Assembly (NCBI GenBank): GCA_038154685.1
Contig: JAYPYW010000002.1
Location: 1-64,000, forward strand
Reading direction: 5' to 3'
Origin: GCA-002722245 sp038154685
GTDB lineage: Bacteria > Bacteroidota > Bacteroidia > Flavobacteriales_C > GCA-002722245
DNA length: 64,000 nucleotides
Made by a program: the position numbers and the translations under genes. The notes below the pieces were generated by a model, which ran no database searches, had not been told where the DNA came from, and saw only the letters and a program-made list of their open reading frames with translations. Positions 36,623 through 46,630 of the stretch are shown here, one piece after another (the first letter of the stretch is position 1; the number at the start of each line of letters is the position of its first letter).

Positions 36623-37375
36623 ATGAAAAAGTACTTTTATTTATTATCAATAATTGCGATATTCTCAAGCTGTAGGCAAGAAGAAACTCAATCTGTTTAT
36701 TCTGCTTCAGAAATTCATCGAATTCCTTACGGACAAACTGGAACGCTTGCCCAAGGAAATTATACTGGTCAGGGAGCAGTAACAATTGCTGCAGGGACAA
36801 CTGTAAACATCCAAGGTTATACCACTGTTGATGCTATTTCATTAACCGGAAAACTGCATGTGCCAGTTGGTGCTGTTTTGGTAGTAAATGGAACTTTAAA
36901 CGTAGGTGGAGGTACCACATTAGATATTGATGGAACTGTGATTACGCGTACATTAACCCAAGTTGGTAATATATACATGAGTAGTGCCTTCCTAGAAGTA
37001 AATGGTAGATACACAATTGGTGGAGGTACAACTCTTTTTATTGCAAATTCAGAAGTTGAAGTAGATGAATTAGTAATTACTGGTCATATCCAAGGAGTTG
37101 ATAATTTGGCTACTCAAGCGGCTAATTGGTATTCTCTTATTGAGCTTACTGGAGCGAAATATTTAAACAGAGGTGGTGGAACAAATGTTTGTGGTCCTGT
37201 TTTATTCTCTGGTAATATTGATGAAGGTTCTTCGGGAGCTACTTTGGTTGATGTAACAGAGGAAGCTGTTGCCAACAATGCGGTGATAAAAACGGTTTAT
37301 GGATTACCAAGTGACGCACCATTGTACCAATATAATGACGCTTGTACTCCTCTAATTGCAATGCCAGCCCACTAG
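36623..37375 (+). CDS. Lipoprotein with beta-solenoid-like repeats
   Basis: 250 residues. The SpII signal ends IAIFSSC. Between about 50 and 160 there are short repeats of the form G-x-L/V-x-V-x-x-G-x-x-x-x-x-x (LTGKLHVPVGAVLVVNGTLN, VGGGTTLDIDGT, IGGGTTLFIA), suggesting a small beta-helix or stacked fold. The last part has two Cys residues. The function is unknown; surface or outer-membrane attachment is likely. Confidence 0.72.
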   Translation: MKKYFYLLSIIAIFSSCRQEETQSVYSASEIHRIPYGQTGTLAQGNYTGQGAVTIAAGTTVNIQGYTTVDAISLTGKLHVPVGAVLVVNGTLNVGGGTTLDIDGTVITRTLTQVGNIYMSSAFLEVNGRYTIGGGTTLFIANSEVEVDELVITGHIQGVDNLATQAANWYSLIELTGAKYLNRGGGTNVCGPVLFSGNIDEGSSGATLVDVTEEAVANNAVIKTVYGLPSDAPLYQYNDACTPLIAMPAH

Positions 37376-37397
37376 GCTTTTAATTGGCCTTTTTGTT

Positions 37398-38525
37398 TTG
37401 AAAAAAATCATTAAAAAACTATTTAAGTTTATCTATTGGTTCTCTGGAGCCATGATTATTCTTGGTCTTTTCATAACCAATATCTCTCCAGCTTCATTTG
37501 GTTTAGCACCATTTTTAGCCTACTCCATGCCGGCTTGGTTACTGCTTAATATGTCCTACCTGGTTTTAGTATTTTACAAGAAGAAATACTGGATTATCTC
37601 AGGAGCATTCTTATGCATTGGTATTTATGGACTTCGAGATACTTTTGCTTTTAACATTATTCAAAAAGATGGAGATTTAAGAGTAATGAGCTTTAATGCT
37701 CGATTATTTGATGTTTACAATTGGGTGCTGAGAGAAGAATGGGATAATTGGGAAGAGAGAACCGACAATGGTTTAATTCTAGATAGTATTTACAGAACTA
37801 TTCGATATGAAAACCCAGATATTATCTGTTTTCAAGAATTCTTTAACCAGCCAAATGGAGAGTATAAAACAAAGAAAGAGTTCCGAAGAAAACAAGAGTA
37901 TAAATATGTGCACGACGAATACTCTTTCAAAGAAAAAGGAAGTCATTATGGAATGGCAACCTTCTCTAAGTACCCAATAATAAATAAAGACTTTATTCCT
38001 TTTGGAAACGCACAAAATAATGGGGTTTTATTGAGTGATATAAAAAAGGACAAGGATACTGTTAGAGTATTAAATGTTCATTTACAGAGTTTTAAGTTTG
38101 GGAGCGAACATTACAAATACATTAAGGGATTAAAGGATAGTACTATAGACGCATTAAACATTGCCAAAACTAAAGACTTAGCTGGACAATTAAATAATGG
38201 TTTTAAAAAGCGTGTTGAGCAACTAGAAATTGTAAAGAACCAAATAGATTTAAGTCCTTACCCCGTAATTGTTTGCTCGGATTTAAATGAAATCCCACTT
38301 TCCTTTGTTTATGGAAGATTAAGTGAGGACCTTAATGATTCTTTCTTAGAAGCAGGAAATGGATTAGGAGTTACTCATGCAAGTAATTATCCGTTTATGC
38401 GTATTGATTATATTTTCACGACTAAAAACTTAACGCCAACCAGTTTTCATATTGTCGAGAAAGAATTGAGTGATCATTACCCAATAGTGGCAGAAATTGC
38501 CTTCGAAAACGATTCCATAAAATAG
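37398..38525 (+). CDS. Endonuclease/exonuclease/phosphatase family membrane protein
   Basis: About 375 residues from the TTG at 37398 (LKKIIKKLFKFIYW); an ATG at 37356 lies inside the previous gene and adds 14 residues. Three N-terminal membrane helices (to about 95) are followed by an EEP domain with LRVMSFNARLFD, IICFQEFF, HYGMATFSKYPI, VLNVHLQS, SDLNEIP and SDHYPIVAE. These are the metal and phosphate motifs of the family. It probably hydrolyses a phosphodiester outside the inner membrane; the substrate is unknown. Confidence 0.85.
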   Translation: MKKIIKKLFKFIYWFSGAMIILGLFITNISPASFGLAPFLAYSMPAWLLLNMSYLVLVFYKKKYWIISGAFLCIGIYGLRDTFAFNIIQKDGDLRVMSFNARLFDVYNWVLREEWDNWEERTDNGLILDSIYRTIRYENPDIICFQEFFNQPNGEYKTKKEFRRKQEYKYVHDEYSFKEKGSHYGMATFSKYPIINKDFIPFGNAQNNGVLLSDIKKDKDTVRVLNVHLQSFKFGSEHYKYIKGLKDSTIDALNIAKTKDLAGQLNNGFKKRVEQLEIVKNQIDLSPYPVIVCSDLNEIPLSFVYGRLSEDLNDSFLEAGNGLGVTHASNYPFMRIDYIFTTKNLTPTSFHIVEKELSDHYPIVAEIAFENDSIK

Positions 38526-38535
38526 AGAAAGGGAA

Positions 38536-38751
38536 TTAATAGTCTTCGCTACAGTGGTATGCAGAACGATGAACTAACGCCGAATCTTCATATTCTTTTA
38601 CTAAAGCATTTGTTTCATCTTTGTTTCCACAAAGCTCCTCAGAAACAACCTCAATACCGTCCAAAGTTGTATAACTACAAGTAACACAAGTTTCACACGA
38701 AGTAGTGATTCCCCCAGCAAATACAAGTAAAACGTAAACTAATTTTTTCAT
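38536..38751 (-). CDS. Small Cys-rich lipoprotein
   Basis: 71 residues. The SpII signal ends GGITTSC. The mature peptide has further Cys residues in ETCVTCSY, ELCGN and YHCSED, so two disulfides are likely. Convergent with the upstream nuclease gene. The function is unknown. Confidence 0.7.
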   Translation of the reverse strand: MKKLVYVLLVFAGGITTSCETCVTCSYTTLDGIEVVSEELCGNKDETNALVKEYEDSALVHRSAYHCSEDY

Positions 38752-38816
38752 CTCTATTTAGTCGTATTAATTAATTCCGGTTAATACATCTCTGAAAGGC
38801 TTTTCGTTTCGCTAAG

Positions 38817-38834
38817 TTCAAATAAATATTTGAA
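38817..38834. repeat. Palindrome TTCAAAT-AAAT-ATTTGAA
   Basis: A perfect 7-base inverted repeat in the 238-base region between the Cys-rich lipoprotein gene and ileS. It could be a regulator site, but AT-rich palindromes also arise by chance. Confidence 0.3.
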
Positions 38835-38944
38835 TTATCGTGTTTTAAGTACATTTTTTATCTGTTACTCATACTCAATGGATGAAAAAACAATCAAAGC
38901 AGGTTAAATCCCTTTATATACTCAACTAATAACCCAATTTTCAT

Positions 38945-38952
38945 TATTTTTG
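38945..38952 (+). promoter_or_regulatory. Candidate -7 box TATTTTTG for ileS
   Basis: It matches TAnnTTTG. A hairpin (CGCTCC-CTT-GGAGCG, 38953-38967) would form at the transcript start. The ATG at 38990 then has a leader of about 30 bases. Confidence 0.45.
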
Positions 38953-38989
38953 CGCTCCCTTGGAGCGGCAAGGCAATTACAAGTTTATT

Positions 38990-41900
38990 ATGAGCAAAAA
39001 ATATACTGAATACAAAGGATTGAATCTTCCAAAAGTTGGAGATGAAGTGCAGGCATTTTGGAATGAAAATTCAATCTTTGAAAAATCGATTTCATCAAGA
39101 GATGAAAACAAGCCATTCGTATTCTTCGAAGGACCACCTTCAGCAAACGGAATGCCTGGTATTCACCACGCAATGGCACGTTCGATTAAAGATATTTTTT
39201 GTCGTTATAAAACTTTAAAAGGTTACCGTGTAAACCGTAAAGCAGGTTGGGATACGCATGGTTTACCTGTTGAGTTGGGTGTTGAAAAGGAGATGGGAAT
39301 TACCAAGGAAGATATTGGTACTAAGATTTCTATCGACGATTACAATAAAGCTTGTCGTGAATCGGTAATGCGTTACACAGATAAGTGGAACGAGTTGACT
39401 GAGAAAATGGGGTACTGGGTTGATTTAGAAGACCCATACATTACCTACGAAAACAAGTACATGGAAACTGTTTGGTGGTTACTTAAGCAAATGCACACCA
39501 AAGATTTAATGTACAAAGGATATACAATTCAGCCGTATTCACCTGCTGCAGGTACTGGGCTTTCGTCTCACGAGGTTAACCTTCCAGGTTGTTACCGTGA
39601 TGTGAAAGACACCACTATCGTCGCGCAGTTCAAAGTACAAAGTTCGGAGTTCAAAGATAAGTGGGGAGTTGACGGTGATGTACACATTTTAGCATGGACG
39701 ACTACTCCTTGGACGCTTCCATCGAACACAGCACTTTGTGTTGGACCTAAGATTGAGTACTCTTTAGTTAAATCTTTTAACCAATATACTGGTGAGCCAA
39801 TTCAAGTTGTTATTGGATCGCCGTTAGTTGGAAAACAGTTCTCAGGAAAATACTTCGCTGTTGAGTCTGAAGAAGAAGTTGTATTCACCGAAGGAGATAA
39901 AAAGATTCCTTACTACGTTGCAAAAACATTTGTAGGAACTGATTTAGTAGGAATTAAATATGAGCAACTTGTTCAAGGTTGTTTACCATATTACGATGCT
40001 GATAAGGCATTCCAAGTTATTCAAGGAGACTTCGTAACTACTGAAGATGGTACTGGGATTGTTCATATCGCGCCTACTTTTGGTGCGGATGATGCTCAGG
40101 TAGCAAAAGATGCTGGAGTTCCTCCAATGTTAGTGTTGGACGAAAATGAAAATCCTGTTCCATTAGTGGATTTAACGGGTCGTTTTGTTGAGCAATTAGG
40201 AGGTGAGTTAGGAGGTATGTTCGTGAAAAACGAATACTACTCTGACGCTGACAGACCAGAAAAATCAGCTGATGTATTAATCGCTATCCAATTAAAAACA
40301 GAAAACAAGGCCTTTAAGGTTGAAAAATACGAGCACAGTTACCCACACTGTTGGAGAACTGACAAGCCTGTTCTTTATTACCCATTAGATAGCTGGTTCA
40401 TCCATGCTACTAAGGTTAAGGCTAGAATGGCCGAGTTGAACAAAACAATTAACTGGAAGCCTGAATCAACAGGTACTGGTCGTTTTGGAAATTGGTTAGA
40501 GAATGCTAACGACTGGAACTTATCGCGTTCACGTTACTGGGGAATTCCAATCCCTATCTGGAGTAATGAAGATGGTGAACTAAAAGTAATTGGTTCAGCA
40601 GAAGAATTGAAATCTGAATGTCAAAAGGCGGTTGAAGCTGGTTTAATGGAATCAAACCCATTGGCTGATTTTGTAGTTGGTGACATGAGCGATGAGAACT
40701 ACAACACATTTGATTTACATAAAAACTATGTGGATGGAATTACTTTAGTTTCTGACTCAGGTAAGGCCTTAACTAGAGAATCAGACTTGATTGATGTTTG
40801 GTTCGATTCAGGTTCAATGCCTTACGCACAATGGCACTACCCATTTGAAAACAAGGAATTAATTGATAACAATAAAGCTTTCCCTGCAGATTTCATCGCA
40901 GAGGGAGTTGATCAAACAAGAGGTTGGTTCTACACATTACATGCTATTGCAACAATGTGTTTCGACTCGGTTGCTTACAAAAATGTTGTATCAAACGGAT
41001 TAGTATTAGATAAGAACGGACAGAAAATGAGTAAGCGTTTAGGTAATGCTGTTGATCCATTCGAAACGCTTTCTAAATACGGACCAGATGCTACTCGTTG
41101 GTACATGATGAGTAACTCTCAGCCTTGGGATAACTTAAAATTTGATTTAGACGGTATCGCAGAAGTTCAACGTAAGTTCTTCGGTACTATTTACAATACT
41201 TACCAATTCTTTGGATTATACGCTAACCTTGATGGTTTCGATTATTCTCAAGCAGAAATCGAATTAAGTAAGCGTCCAGAAATTGATAGATGGATTCTTT
41301 CGAAATTAAATAGCTTAATCAAAGTAGTTGATGAAGCTTACGCNNNNNNNNNNCGCAGATTACGAGCCAACAAAAGCTTCTAGAGCGATTCAAGATTTCG
41401 TATCAGAGCAGCTATCTAACTGGTATGTAAGATTATGTAGAAGACGTTTCTGGAAAGGTGATTACACGGAAGATAAGATTTCTGCTTACCAAACACTTTA
41501 CAGATGTTTGGAAACAGTTGCTCAATTATCTGCTCCAGTGGCACCATTTTTCATGGATAGATTATTCAAGGATTTAGATGAAGTTACGGGTAGACATAAA
41601 GTTGAATCAGTTCACTTATCGGATTTCCCTGTAGCTAACGATGCTGAAATCGATATCGATTTAGAGGAAAGAATGGAGATTGCTCAAAAGCACTCATCAT
41701 TAATCTTAGGATTAAGAAAGAAGAACAAGTTGAAAGTTCGTCAGCCATTACAGAAAATCATGGTTCCTGTATTGGATGAGAAATTCGAGCGTCAGATTGA
41801 AGCGGTTAAAGACTTAATCTTATCGGAAGTAAACGTTAAGGAATTAGAGTACTTAAAAGAAGATTCTGGTGTATTAGTTAAGAAGGTAAAAGCCAACTTT

Positions 41901-42398
41901 AAGCTTTTAGGAAAGAAATACGGAAAGCAAATGAAAGCTGTTGCTGCTGCAATTGCTCAGTTTGATCAAGCTGCTATTTCTACTATCGAAAGAGACGGAA
42001 AAATCGCTTTAGACATTGAAGGAAATCCAGAAATCTTATTAGAAGAAGTTGAAATCTCAACAGAAGATATCCCAGGATTATTAGTGGCTAACGAAGGAAA
42101 ATACACGATCGCTTTAGATATTACTTTAACTGATGAATTAAAGCAAGAAGGTATCGCAAGAGAGTTAGTAAACAGAATTCAAAACTTAAGAAAAGAGAAG
42201 GATTTCGAATTAACGGACAACATCAACTTAATGATTAAAAATGTTGAAGGAATTGATGCTGTTATTGCTAACTACAAAGAGTACATCTGTACAGAGGTAT
42301 TAGCAAAAGAAGTTCAAATTTTAGATACGGTTGCTGAGGCTTTAGAAGTTGAAGTAGACGAGAACATTACTACCGAAATTGCTATTGAGAAGGTTTAA
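38990..42398 (+). CDS. ileS: Isoleucyl-tRNA synthetase (interrupted by an assembly gap)
   Basis: It charges tRNA-Ile. Motifs include the class I signature PPSANGMPGIHHAMAR and KMSKR in GQKMSKRLGNA, with the CP1 editing domain between. The start is the ATG at 38990 (MSKKYTEYKGLNLP); an ATG 30 bases upstream is atypical. The frame is open to 41343 and again from the C at 41354, but the ten N put the halves out of frame. The flanks share CGC; merging that overlap restores ...DEAYADYEPTKA... in frame, giving 1131 residues. This looks like an assembly join, not a real mutation. Confidence 0.95.
41344..41353. other. Assembly gap (10 N) inside ileS
   Basis: Both flanks read CGC at the join. Removing the N run and one CGC copy gives an uninterrupted ileS frame, so the true missing length is probably zero. 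Confidence 0.85.
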
Positions 42399-42419
42399 AT
42401 CTCAGATCAAATATTTATG

Positions 42420-42450
42420 AAAAGGTGCGCGTTTGTGCACCTTTTTTGTT
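42420..42450 (+). terminator. Terminator after ileS
   Basis: AAAAGGTGC (42420-42428) pairs with GCACCTTTT (42437-42445), followed by T-rich sequence. Confidence 0.85.
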
Positions 42451-42470
42451 TTACCCCCGTTTATAAATAC

Positions 42471-42698
42471 ATGGAACAACAGTCGAACCCCAATTTCTGG
42501 AAAACAATTTTAGTAAACACATGTGTAGTATATCCACTTATTTTACTTTCTGAAATAATACTGGGTTTATTTTTACCAATGGAAGAAGTCCCTCCTAAAC
42601 TAGCAATTTTCCTAAGTGTTGTAATAGTTGTAATTCTAATGGCTTGGCCTGTTATGCCTTTTGTTCAGAAAAAATTAGGTAGATGGATTAATCGATAA
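42471..42698 (+). CDS. Small two-helix membrane protein
   Basis: 75 residues from the ATG at 42471; a longer reading from 42417 would run through the ileS terminator and is not likely. Two hydrophobic helices flank a PMEEVPPKL loop, and the protein ends in basic residues (KKLGRWINR). The pattern resembles the C-terminal membrane module of some antibiotic-biosynthesis-monooxygenase-domain proteins, here alone. The function is unknown. Confidence 0.6.
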   Translation: MEQQSNPNFWKTILVNTCVVYPLILLSEIILGLFLPMEEVPPKLAIFLSVVIVVILMAWPVMPFVQKKLGRWINR

Positions 42699-42705
42699 AA
42701 AAATA

Positions 42706-42728
42706 AAGGGCTGAATAAATCAGCCCTT
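42706..42728 (-). terminator. Terminator for lipoprotein at 42768-43373
   Basis: AAGGGCTGA and TCAGCCCTT form a stem. On the minus strand it is followed by a T-rich tract (TTTATTTTTTT), which marks that strand. Confidence 0.75.
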
Positions 42729-42767
42729 CCTACTTAACACTTTACCGAATATGTTAAGACCTGGATA

Positions 42768-43373
42768 TTATTTTTTAAACACTGTTTCACATTCAACATA
42801 GTCTAATCTTTCATATACTTTAGTTACTCCACCAACGTAGTCGCTGTAGATATATAAAACATCACATCTAATCTCAAAGAAAGACGGGCGATATGGCCCA
42901 GGACAAACAACAATTGGACTTGGTTCTGCTGTTAAAATTGTATCAGAAACTCCAATTGGCTCAAATGCAATTACCGAATCAAAACCTGTTGTGTCGTATG
43001 GCCATCCATAAGGAAGCGACCAATCATGGACAATAAAATCTTCTGTTTTACCAGTTACAATGGATGTCATTTTCTCAATTGTAAATTTTTGAGGAAACCC
43101 TGAAATACCATCAATAGATTGAGTATAGAAACCTTCCTCAACATTGAAATATAGAATTTCACTCATAGAATAAACAGTTGGCATCATTTCGTCATAAGTT
43201 GTATAACCATCAACTGAGGTTAACACCCACATTCCATCTAAATGGGAAGTATGTTCTTTTACACACTCTGGATATTCCGGTCCATGACAAATTACTGTTT
43301 CTGGATCAACCTCTTTTTCACAAGAAGAAAAAAGAGCAATAGCTAGGGCACTAATTAATGTTAGTTTTTTCAT
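42768..43373 (-). CDS. Lipocalin-like lipoprotein
   Basis: 201 residues from the ATG at 43373 (MKKLTLISALAIALFSSC); a longer ATG reading at 43415 adds 14 residues that are not signal-like. Lipidation is at Cys18. The start of the mature domain, LDGMWVLTSVDG, recalls lipocalin-like lipoproteins of Bacteroidota, but the match is weak. Several Cys residues remain. The function is unknown. Confidence 0.68.
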   Translation of the reverse strand: MKKLTLISALAIALFSSCEKEVDPETVICHGPEYPECVKEHTSHLDGMWVLTSVDGYTTYDEMMPTVYSMSEILYFNVEEGFYTQSIDGISGFPQKFTIEKMTSIVTGKTEDFIVHDWSLPYGWPYDTTGFDSVIAFEPIGVSDTILTAEPSPIVVCPGPYRPSFFEIRCDVLYIYSDYVGGVTKVYERLDYVECETVFKK

Positions 43374-43445
43374 AATTATAAATTTTCGTAGTACCCTAAG
43401 GATGCAACCTTTCAAAAAATGGTTGCACAGCTACGAAAAAAACAA

Positions 43446-44633
43446 TTACAAATCCACCTTATCTTCCTCTACTAAACCGTATTTCCCCTTTTCGATTTGG
43501 TTTAGTTTATTGGTTTTCTCTAGTAAAGCATCCTCCAAAACACGGATGTCTTTCTTGAATTTAGATCTTGTAAGAAAAACAACTATAACTGTCCAAAACC
43601 CTGCGATGGCTCCAATTATTATGTATTGCCAAATGGAATCCTTTAGCGGATTAGCAATTGAAAATTTGTAATCGAGCGAATTAAGTGATTTGATTCTTTT
43701 TTTATTCACTGCTGTGATAGCGATTTTATAATCCCCATGTGTTAACCCTTTTAATTCGATTCCTTTAGCACCATTTGCTGAATCGATAACCTCCCCTTCA
43801 GGTCCGGTTAATGAATAGTTCAAAGTAACATCTTCTCTATTTCCTAATTCTTCGAATTCAAAGTTGTACCTAAACACATATTCATCCCAGTTTAAATCTA
43901 GTTGGTCCGTGATAGTATCCTCACCGTTTAATTGGAAGTTAGATAAGCTCATTTTAGGATCTCCAAAAACAATATCATCTTTTGATGGATCGTAGAAAAC
44001 TAATCCAGTTGAAGAGGCTAAAAGAACACCACTATTAAACTTTAAAAAACTTTTTGGTTTAATGTTTTGATCATAAAACCTACTTGATTTAGTTGCTTCA
44101 TTGTACCTTTTTAAAACTCCATCCTTGTCTTTAAATAATTTCTTTCCAGCAATATCAAACCCTGTCCAAATTCCGGGTTTTATTTTAAGTCCCTTTTCCT
44201 GGTATGATTTAGAATCAAATTTGAATGAGTATTCTTTATTCGGCGTAAACACCTTAAGTCCACCTTTTATCTTCTCTATTTTCTCAATCTCTTGGTCTCC
44301 CAATACATCCTTCCTAAACCCAATAAACTTGTAGTTTTCTTTAGGCATCATATAAACTCCTTTTCCCTTTAATCCAACCCAAATTACTTTACCATCATCT
44401 TCCAGGGCAGTAACTGGAACGGAAGTTCCTCTAGGGGAAAATTTAACGGGTTTATTTCCATCAAAAACAATTCGGTTTATACCTCTATTCGTACCAATCC
44501 AGATAAAATTTTCACCTTTTTCAATGCAATTCACATGACTATTAATCATGCCATTTTTTGATGTGTAAATTGTAAAAGGGTTAGCAAAACTTGTGAATGA
44601 AACGAATGAAAAAAGGATAGCTAAGATTCTCAT
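43446..44633 (-). CDS. Propeller/Y_Y_Y-type receptor without kinase domain
   Basis: 395 residues. A signal peptide ends TSFAN. Propeller-like repeats (FIWIGTNRGINRIVF, VIWVGLKGKGVYMM) match two-component-regulator propellers. A Y_Y_Y-like Ig domain follows (about 240-330), then one membrane helix (about 335-355) and a short coiled tail (VLEDALLEKTNKLNQIEKG). In related hybrid kinases the tail would lead into a histidine kinase; here it ends after about 40 residues. It may signal through a separate partner or be a truncated relic. Confidence 0.75.
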   Translation of the reverse strand: MRILAILFSFVSFTSFANPFTIYTSKNGMINSHVNCIEKGENFIWIGTNRGINRIVFDGNKPVKFSPRGTSVPVTALEDDGKVIWVGLKGKGVYMMPKENYKFIGFRKDVLGDQEIEKIEKIKGGLKVFTPNKEYSFKFDSKSYQEKGLKIKPGIWTGFDIAGKKLFKDKDGVLKRYNEATKSSRFYDQNIKPKSFLKFNSGVLLASSTGLVFYDPSKDDIVFGDPKMSLSNFQLNGEDTITDQLDLNWDEYVFRYNFEFEELGNREDVTLNYSLTGPEGEVIDSANGAKGIELKGLTHGDYKIAITAVNKKRIKSLNSLDYKFSIANPLKDSIWQYIIIGAIAGFWTVIVVFLTRSKFKKDIRVLEDALLEKTNKLNQIEKGKYGLVEEDKVDL

Positions 44634-44640
44634 GATTTTT

Positions 44641-44656
44641 CTTTAGTTACCTAAAG
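44641..44656. promoter_or_regulatory. Small palindrome CTTTAG-TTAC-CTAAAG before propeller receptor
   Basis: A perfect 6-base inverted repeat lies 8 bases before the start codon at 44633. Confidence 0.25.
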
Positions 44657-44686
44657 ATAATGTTTGTTTTGAAATATTGGAGAAGG

Positions 44687-45814
44687 TTACCAACCCATAA
44701 AATTCTTGAGGTAGGGAGTTATCTCCTCTGCAAACTTCTGTTGAGATTTTACCGTTGGATGCCAATCTTCACCATACGGCGGTTGCTGTGGCTGAAACTC
44801 AAAAAATCCAAGTTTTAATTTCGATTCCTTTTCAAAATTTGATTTAACTACTTGCACCCAGTTTCTATACCTGGTTAAACGTTGAAATCCTGTAGGAAAA
44901 TAATCCGTTATTCCGCCACCCACAGCTAAAACTATTTTTGCGTTTGGATTCTTAGCAGCAACTGTTTTTAGGAATGAAATATAAGTTGAAACAAACCTCG
45001 AAGAATCGGCCATTACCGGCGGTTTTCTTATCTCTGCTCCAAAATCATTAGTCCCTATTTTAATTACAATTAAATCTGGGTGAAAAGTAAAGTCATACAA
45101 TTTACCACTTTCTTCTTCGGGGAAAATATATGGGTAAATTTTAGGTAAGGTAAGATCCTCTGATGTATCAAAATTCCTGTAAACACCATGGCCAGAGTAT
45201 ACAACACTCGAATAATCAGCATTCAATTTCCTTGAGGTAATTGCCCCAAAAGCATTATAGCCATCTTCGTTATCAGCATGAAACCCTGTACTAGGATTCC
45301 CAGAAGGCGGCGGTGCAATACTCATCAAATTTCCATAACCAGCCATAAAGGAATCGCCTATCCATTCGATTTTTCGTCCTTTTTCATCAGGACGTTTAAA
45401 CTCTCCTTTTTCAAACTTAACTCCATTAAAATGGGCAACTGCACAGCTTGCCTCAGTTCTTTTAAATACTTGTATTAGGGCAAAAGAATCCGGTGAATTA
45501 ACCGCTATCTTATGGTATTTAATACCTAGCGTTGAGGCTATTACTTGACGCTCTTCACCATTAATAATCACAGTAAAGTAATTCTTATTTTCAGCACCTC
45601 CATTAACTACAACATCTCTTACTCCAAATTTTAATTCGTCTCCCTTGAACAAAAACTCAATCTGACAACCTGAATGAGCAAACCTTGGCTGATAAGGGTT
45701 AGAAAAGTCAAATCTTCCCGCGTACCTAAACACCTTGTTTGAGGGTTTAAGTAAAACAACTGCTTGTAATAGCTGGCTACTAAATAATATCGCTAATAAC
45801 AGAATTACTCTCAT
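44687..45814 (-). CDS. SGNH/GDSL esterase, CE2-like
   Basis: 375 residues. A signal peptide is followed by an N-terminal beta-rich domain (FRYAGRFDFSNPYQPRFAHS), then an SGNH domain with EWIGDSFMAGYGN (nucleophile Ser), IKIGTNDFG and DWHPTVKSQ (catalytic Asp/His). This two-domain arrangement matches carbohydrate esterase family 2, which removes acetyl groups from polysaccharides. Its start overlaps the upstream stop by one base (TAATG). Confidence 0.85.
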   Translation of the reverse strand: MRVILLLAILFSSQLLQAVVLLKPSNKVFRYAGRFDFSNPYQPRFAHSGCQIEFLFKGDELKFGVRDVVVNGGAENKNYFTVIINGEERQVIASTLGIKYHKIAVNSPDSFALIQVFKRTEASCAVAHFNGVKFEKGEFKRPDEKGRKIEWIGDSFMAGYGNLMSIAPPPSGNPSTGFHADNEDGYNAFGAITSRKLNADYSSVVYSGHGVYRNFDTSEDLTLPKIYPYIFPEEESGKLYDFTFHPDLIVIKIGTNDFGAEIRKPPVMADSSRFVSTYISFLKTVAAKNPNAKIVLAVGGGITDYFPTGFQRLTRYRNWVQVVKSNFEKESKLKLGFFEFQPQQPPYGEDWHPTVKSQQKFAEEITPYLKNFMGW

Positions 45815-46518
45815 TAATTGTAATCGATTCTATAAGTAAATCCAAAGTTTACAAAATACTCCTCCTCTCCATCATTAATTCCACCTCCAAAATAACTATC
45901 TAATTGGAATACCGGAGTAACTAAATAACCTATTCCAAAATCGAAATATGTTTTTAGTTCATTTTCATAGTTGCCATAATTCTCCAAAACCATTCCAATT
46001 TTTGAAGTTGGGTTAAATGAAAAGCTAGCTACATAATTTGCGGAAAGGTCTTCTAAGACAGGCGTATATATCAATCCTGCGTTCCATGCAAAACCTGTTT
46101 TATCGGTTATTGAATGACTCCCAATAAATTTCAAATTTGCACTATAGGGATCATCGAAAAATTGATGTAAATAAGAATTGTATTGAATGGAAACTTGATT
46201 TAATGTGTCGTTAAATAAAGCAGCCTTAAAACCAAAAAAAGGAACAACCATTTTTCCTTTCAGGTTATCATAATCGAAATTCGAATTTATTTCAAAGCTT
46301 TCTCCTAACCCAAAACGCAACGCAGCATTGGTTATTGATCCTGATAAATTATGGTTATTAAAATCATTCCTATTAATACCGGATTGGATTTGAAATTGTC
46401 CCTCCTGTAAGCAAACCGGCGATAAGGCCTGTCCTGGTCGCTCAGATATTAACTGATCTCCCCCAGCTAACAATAAACTATGGCTTAGCAGGAAAGCATA
46501 GAGTATTACTTTTTTCAT
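45814..46518 (-). CDS. Outer-membrane beta-barrel protein (phenol MetA-like family)
   Basis: 234 residues from the ATG at 46518; an ATG at 46524 adds two residues. A signal peptide is followed by ISERPGQALSPVCLQEGQFQIQSG, the opening of a transporter-like barrel family. Many short amphipathic strands end in FGFTYRIDYN with an aromatic residue near the C-terminus. It is coupled to the esterase gene downstream, so both may process the same sugar. Confidence 0.75.
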   Translation of the reverse strand: MKKVILYAFLLSHSLLLAGGDQLISERPGQALSPVCLQEGQFQIQSGINRNDFNNHNLSGSITNAALRFGLGESFEINSNFDYDNLKGKMVVPFFGFKAALFNDTLNQVSIQYNSYLHQFFDDPYSANLKFIGSHSITDKTGFAWNAGLIYTPVLEDLSANYVASFSFNPTSKIGMVLENYGNYENELKTYFDFGIGYLVTPVFQLDSYFGGGINDGEEEYFVNFGFTYRIDYN

Positions 46519-46605
46519 CCCCATTACACGAAATTATTTCAATTTTAGTATTTCCCGAGCCTACGATTCGATAATATTTAAAACCTTTAATGTGAATTAT
46601 TAGGC

Positions 46606-46613
46606 TACCTTTG
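46606..46613 (+). promoter_or_regulatory. Candidate -7 box TACCTTTG for slyD-like gene
   Basis: It matches TAnnTTTG and lies 17 bases before the ATG at 46631. Confidence 0.45.
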
Positions 46614-46630
46614 CCTCAAATTGTTGGAAA

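Noticed and set aside
37370..37397. Terminator between the solenoid lipoprotein and the nuclease gene
   Set aside because: The stem AGGC/GCCT is only 4 bases long, so I left it out.
38960..38989. Longer ileS start at 38960
   Set aside because: The added residues are unlike IleS, while MSKKYTEYKGLNLP at 38990 matches the family start, and the TATTTTTG box lies just upstream.
42417..42470. Longer start for the small membrane protein
   Set aside because: That reading runs through the ileS terminator hairpin, so it would not be made as one transcript.
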